From Falsirhodobacter halotolerans (GTDB lineage: Bacteria > Pseudomonadota > Alphaproteobacteria > Rhodobacterales > Rhodobacteraceae): a DNA stretch of 64,000 nt. The translations under genes and the position numbers were made by a program. Location of the stretch: the NCBI RefSeq assembly GCF_022899245.1, contig NZ_JALJAZ010000001.1, forward strand, positions 1,333,501 through 1,397,500, read 5' to 3'. The notes below the pieces were generated by a model. That model did not search any database. It worked only from the letters and a program-made list of their open reading frames with translations, and had not been told where the DNA came from. Shown piece by piece: positions 62,414-64,000 of this stretch (position 1 is its first letter; each line of letters begins with the position of its first letter).

Positions 62414-62883
62414 CGCCGCAGGTATTCGGTCAGGGTGCAGGCGGGCCCCTCGGGTCGCAGGGTCATCGTCTGCACCGCGCGCCAGTCGTTGAAATTCACC
62501 GCGGGGAAAAACGTGTCGGCGTCGGGCACGTCCACGTCCACGAATGTCAGCAGAAGCCGATCGGCCACGGGCAGCAGCGCCTCGTAAATGCCGCGCCCGC
62601 CCATCCCATAGACCCGCGCATGGCCTGCCTTTGCCGCAAGCGCCAGTGCCCCCTGGACCGAGGCCGCCGCCTCGCACTCCACCGTGTGCGAGGTGACGAC
62701 GATGTTCATCCGGCGGGGCAGCGGGCGTTTCGGCAGGCTGTCCCAGGTGTGCCGCCCCATGATGACCGCGCCGCCCGCCGTTTCGCGGGCGAAAAAGGCC
62801 ATGTCCTCGGGCGCGTCCCACGGGATCGTGTTGCCCCGCCCGATGGCGTTGTTGCGCGCGAGCCCCGCGATCAGAGTCAGCAT
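62410..62883 (-). CDS. folA: Dihydrofolate reductase
   Basis: 157 residues. LIAGLARNNAIGRGNTIPWDAPEDMAFF with Asp27 as proton donor, MGRHTWDSLP for NADPH, and YGMGGRGIYEALL. It recycles the dihydrofolate made by the adjacent upstream thyA product. thyA stop is 31 nt before. Confidence 0.95.
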   Translation of the reverse strand: MLTLIAGLARNNAIGRGNTIPWDAPEDMAFFARETAGGAVIMGRHTWDSLPKRPLPRRMNIVVTSHTVECEAAASVQGALALAAKAGHARVYGMGGRGIYEALLPVADRLLLTFVDVDVPDADTFFPAVNFNDWRAVQTMTLRPEGPACTLTEYLRR

Positions 62884-62913
62884 TGTCTGGTCATCCCTGT
62901 TGCAAACGTCCGC

Positions 62914-63810
62914 TCACACGGCCACATCGGCCTTGATCGCGGCATGGGGGTCATAACCCTCCACGGTGAAATCCTCGATCCGGTAATCGTCGATGCTGCG
63001 CGCGCGCGACGCAAGGCGCATCTTCGGGACGGCGCGCGGCGTGCGCCCCATCTGTTCGCGCGCCACATCCAGATGGTTCAGATAGAGATGCACATCCCCC
63101 GCGAACCATACGATTTCGCCGGGCGTCAGCCCCGCCTGCTGGGCGATCATCAGATGCAGGGCCGACGCGCCCACCCAGTTGAACGGCACCCCAAGCAACA
63201 GGTCCGCCGAACGCTGGAAACACAGCGAATTCAGCCGCCCATCGGTCGTGACGTGATACTGATAGACCATGTGACAAGGCGGCAGCGCCATCCCCGACAG
63301 CTCGGCCACGTTCCAGGCGTGAAACAGCATCCGGCGGCTGGCAGGGTTGGTCTTCAACGTGGCGATCAGATCGGCGATCTGGTCATGCTCGCGCCCATCC
63401 GCGCCGACCCATCGCCGCCATTGCTTGCCATAGACCGGACCCAACTCCCCCCAACGACGGGCGAACGCGTCGTCTGAAATGATGCGAGCCTCGAACGCCT
63501 CTTGCGCGATATCCTCGCCCGTTTCACGGCGATAGGTGGCAAGCGGCCAATCGGTCCAGATGCGGACGTTCTCTTTCAACAGCGGCTGGATATTCGTGCC
63601 CCCGCTCAGGAACCACAGCATCTCCTTCACCGCCGTTTTCCAATAGACGCGTTTGGTGGTCAGAAGCGGAACCGACCCATCCGACAGATCGAACCGCGCC
63701 ATTGCGCCGAACACCGACCGCGTCCCGACGCCGGTGCGATCCACACGCTCATCCCCCGTGGACAGGACACGGTCAAGGAGGTCAAGATACTGATGCTCGG
63801 GGTGGCGCAT
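62914..63810 (-). CDS. thyA: Thymidylate synthase
   Basis: 298 residues. Catalytic Cys179 in LPPCHMVYQYHV, the phosphate-binding RRMLFHAWN, and LCFQRSADLLLGVPFNW. It methylates dUMP. ATG 63810 has GAGG 6 nt upstream; ATG 63822 is possible. Longer than the 264-residue E. coli enzyme because of the extra segment around residues 85-130, as in many bacteria. Confidence 0.96.
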   Translation of the reverse strand: MRHPEHQYLDLLDRVLSTGDERVDRTGVGTRSVFGAMARFDLSDGSVPLLTTKRVYWKTAVKEMLWFLSGGTNIQPLLKENVRIWTDWPLATYRRETGEDIAQEAFEARIISDDAFARRWGELGPVYGKQWRRWVGADGREHDQIADLIATLKTNPASRRMLFHAWNVAELSGMALPPCHMVYQYHVTTDGRLNSLCFQRSADLLLGVPFNWVGASALHLMIAQQAGLTPGEIVWFAGDVHLYLNHLDVAREQMGRTPRAVPKMRLASRARSIDDYRIEDFTVEGYDPHAAIKADVAV

Positions 63811-63931
63811 GGGTTGCCTCATATGGCTCGGGGGCTGTCGCCTGTCGATACCGCATGTCGTGCCGAACGGAAATCCCACGGCTGGCAACTTCCTGCAATC
63901 AGACTAACTTCGCCCTCAGAAGGAGATTTAC

Positions 63932-64000
63932 ATGAAATATCTGCACACGATGGTCCGCGTCAAAGACTTGGACGCGACAATGGCGTTCTTCCGTTTGCTG
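63932..64000 (+). CDS. Glyoxalase/VOC-family protein, 5' fragment
   Basis: Only 23 codons are in the window, beginning MKYLHTMVRVKDLDATMAFF after a strong AAGGAG. The wording LHTMVRVKDLD..M.FF is that of lactoylglutathione lyase (GloA), with His5 as likely metal ligand. Divergent from thyA. Confidence 0.75.
   Translation, partial: MKYLHTMVRVKDLDATMAFFRLL

Overview
The window looks like the chromosome of an alphaproteobacterium of the Rhodobacterales (Rhodobacteraceae/Paracoccaceae type). The evidence is high GC, a sciP-ctrA pair, LpxI rather than LpxH for lipid A, a porphobilinogen synthase without the zinc cysteines, CcmI, and many genes coupled by ATGA overlaps. Almost all of it is core genome. 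I see no insertion sequence, prophage, tRNA, rRNA or CRISPR array, and no gene-free stretch longer than about 300 bases.

Left part (1-23 kb). A GntR-controlled hexarate module (gci, kdgD and their regulator) is followed by rpe, a 54-residue membrane protein, ccmI-ruvX and dusA. A four-gene glycan locus (unknown 177-residue protein, two family 2 glycosyltransferases, UDP-glucose dehydrogenase) spans 6.6-10.5 kb. Next come an HNH nuclease with an unusual leader, an esterase, a squalene/phytoene synthase-like gene with cysS, an outer membrane barrel, uup-hisI, an IscU-like scaffold, recG-ligA, and ctrA with its inhibitor sciP.

Middle part (23-48 kb). mnmA faces a long minus-strand envelope series transcribed as pyrH, frr, uppS, cdsA, dxr, rseP, bamA, ompH, fabZ, lpxA, lpxI, lpxB. 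This links nucleotide and translation functions to undecaprenyl, phospholipid, outer-membrane-protein and lipid A synthesis. miaA and an orphan Tat-type solute-binding protein follow. Then come der-bamB-TPR protein, an Atm1-type exporter, a LOG-family hydrolase, a host-attachment-type protein, sodB, and rpsB-tsf.

Right part (48-64 kb). A pseudouridine salvage pair (PfkB kinase and psuG) is followed by an intergenic region that I read as encoding a small RNA on the minus strand, divergent from an orphan peptide-type binding protein. Then come a CsbD-like protein, a FrnE-type oxidoreductase with an MFS efflux pump, mfd, a small membrane protein, hemB, a SYLF lipoprotein, a penicillin-acylase-family protein, folA-thyA, and the first codons of a glyoxalase.

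The most interesting non-coding signals are a complete promoter/two-stem/terminator unit at 49798-49911 (minus), which is a candidate sRNA of about 79 nt, and an attenuator-like leader at 11058-11258 (minus) before the HNH gene. In that leader a 44-codon ORF runs through an intrinsic terminator and overlaps the HNH start codon. All functional calls are from reading the sequence; no database search was run.
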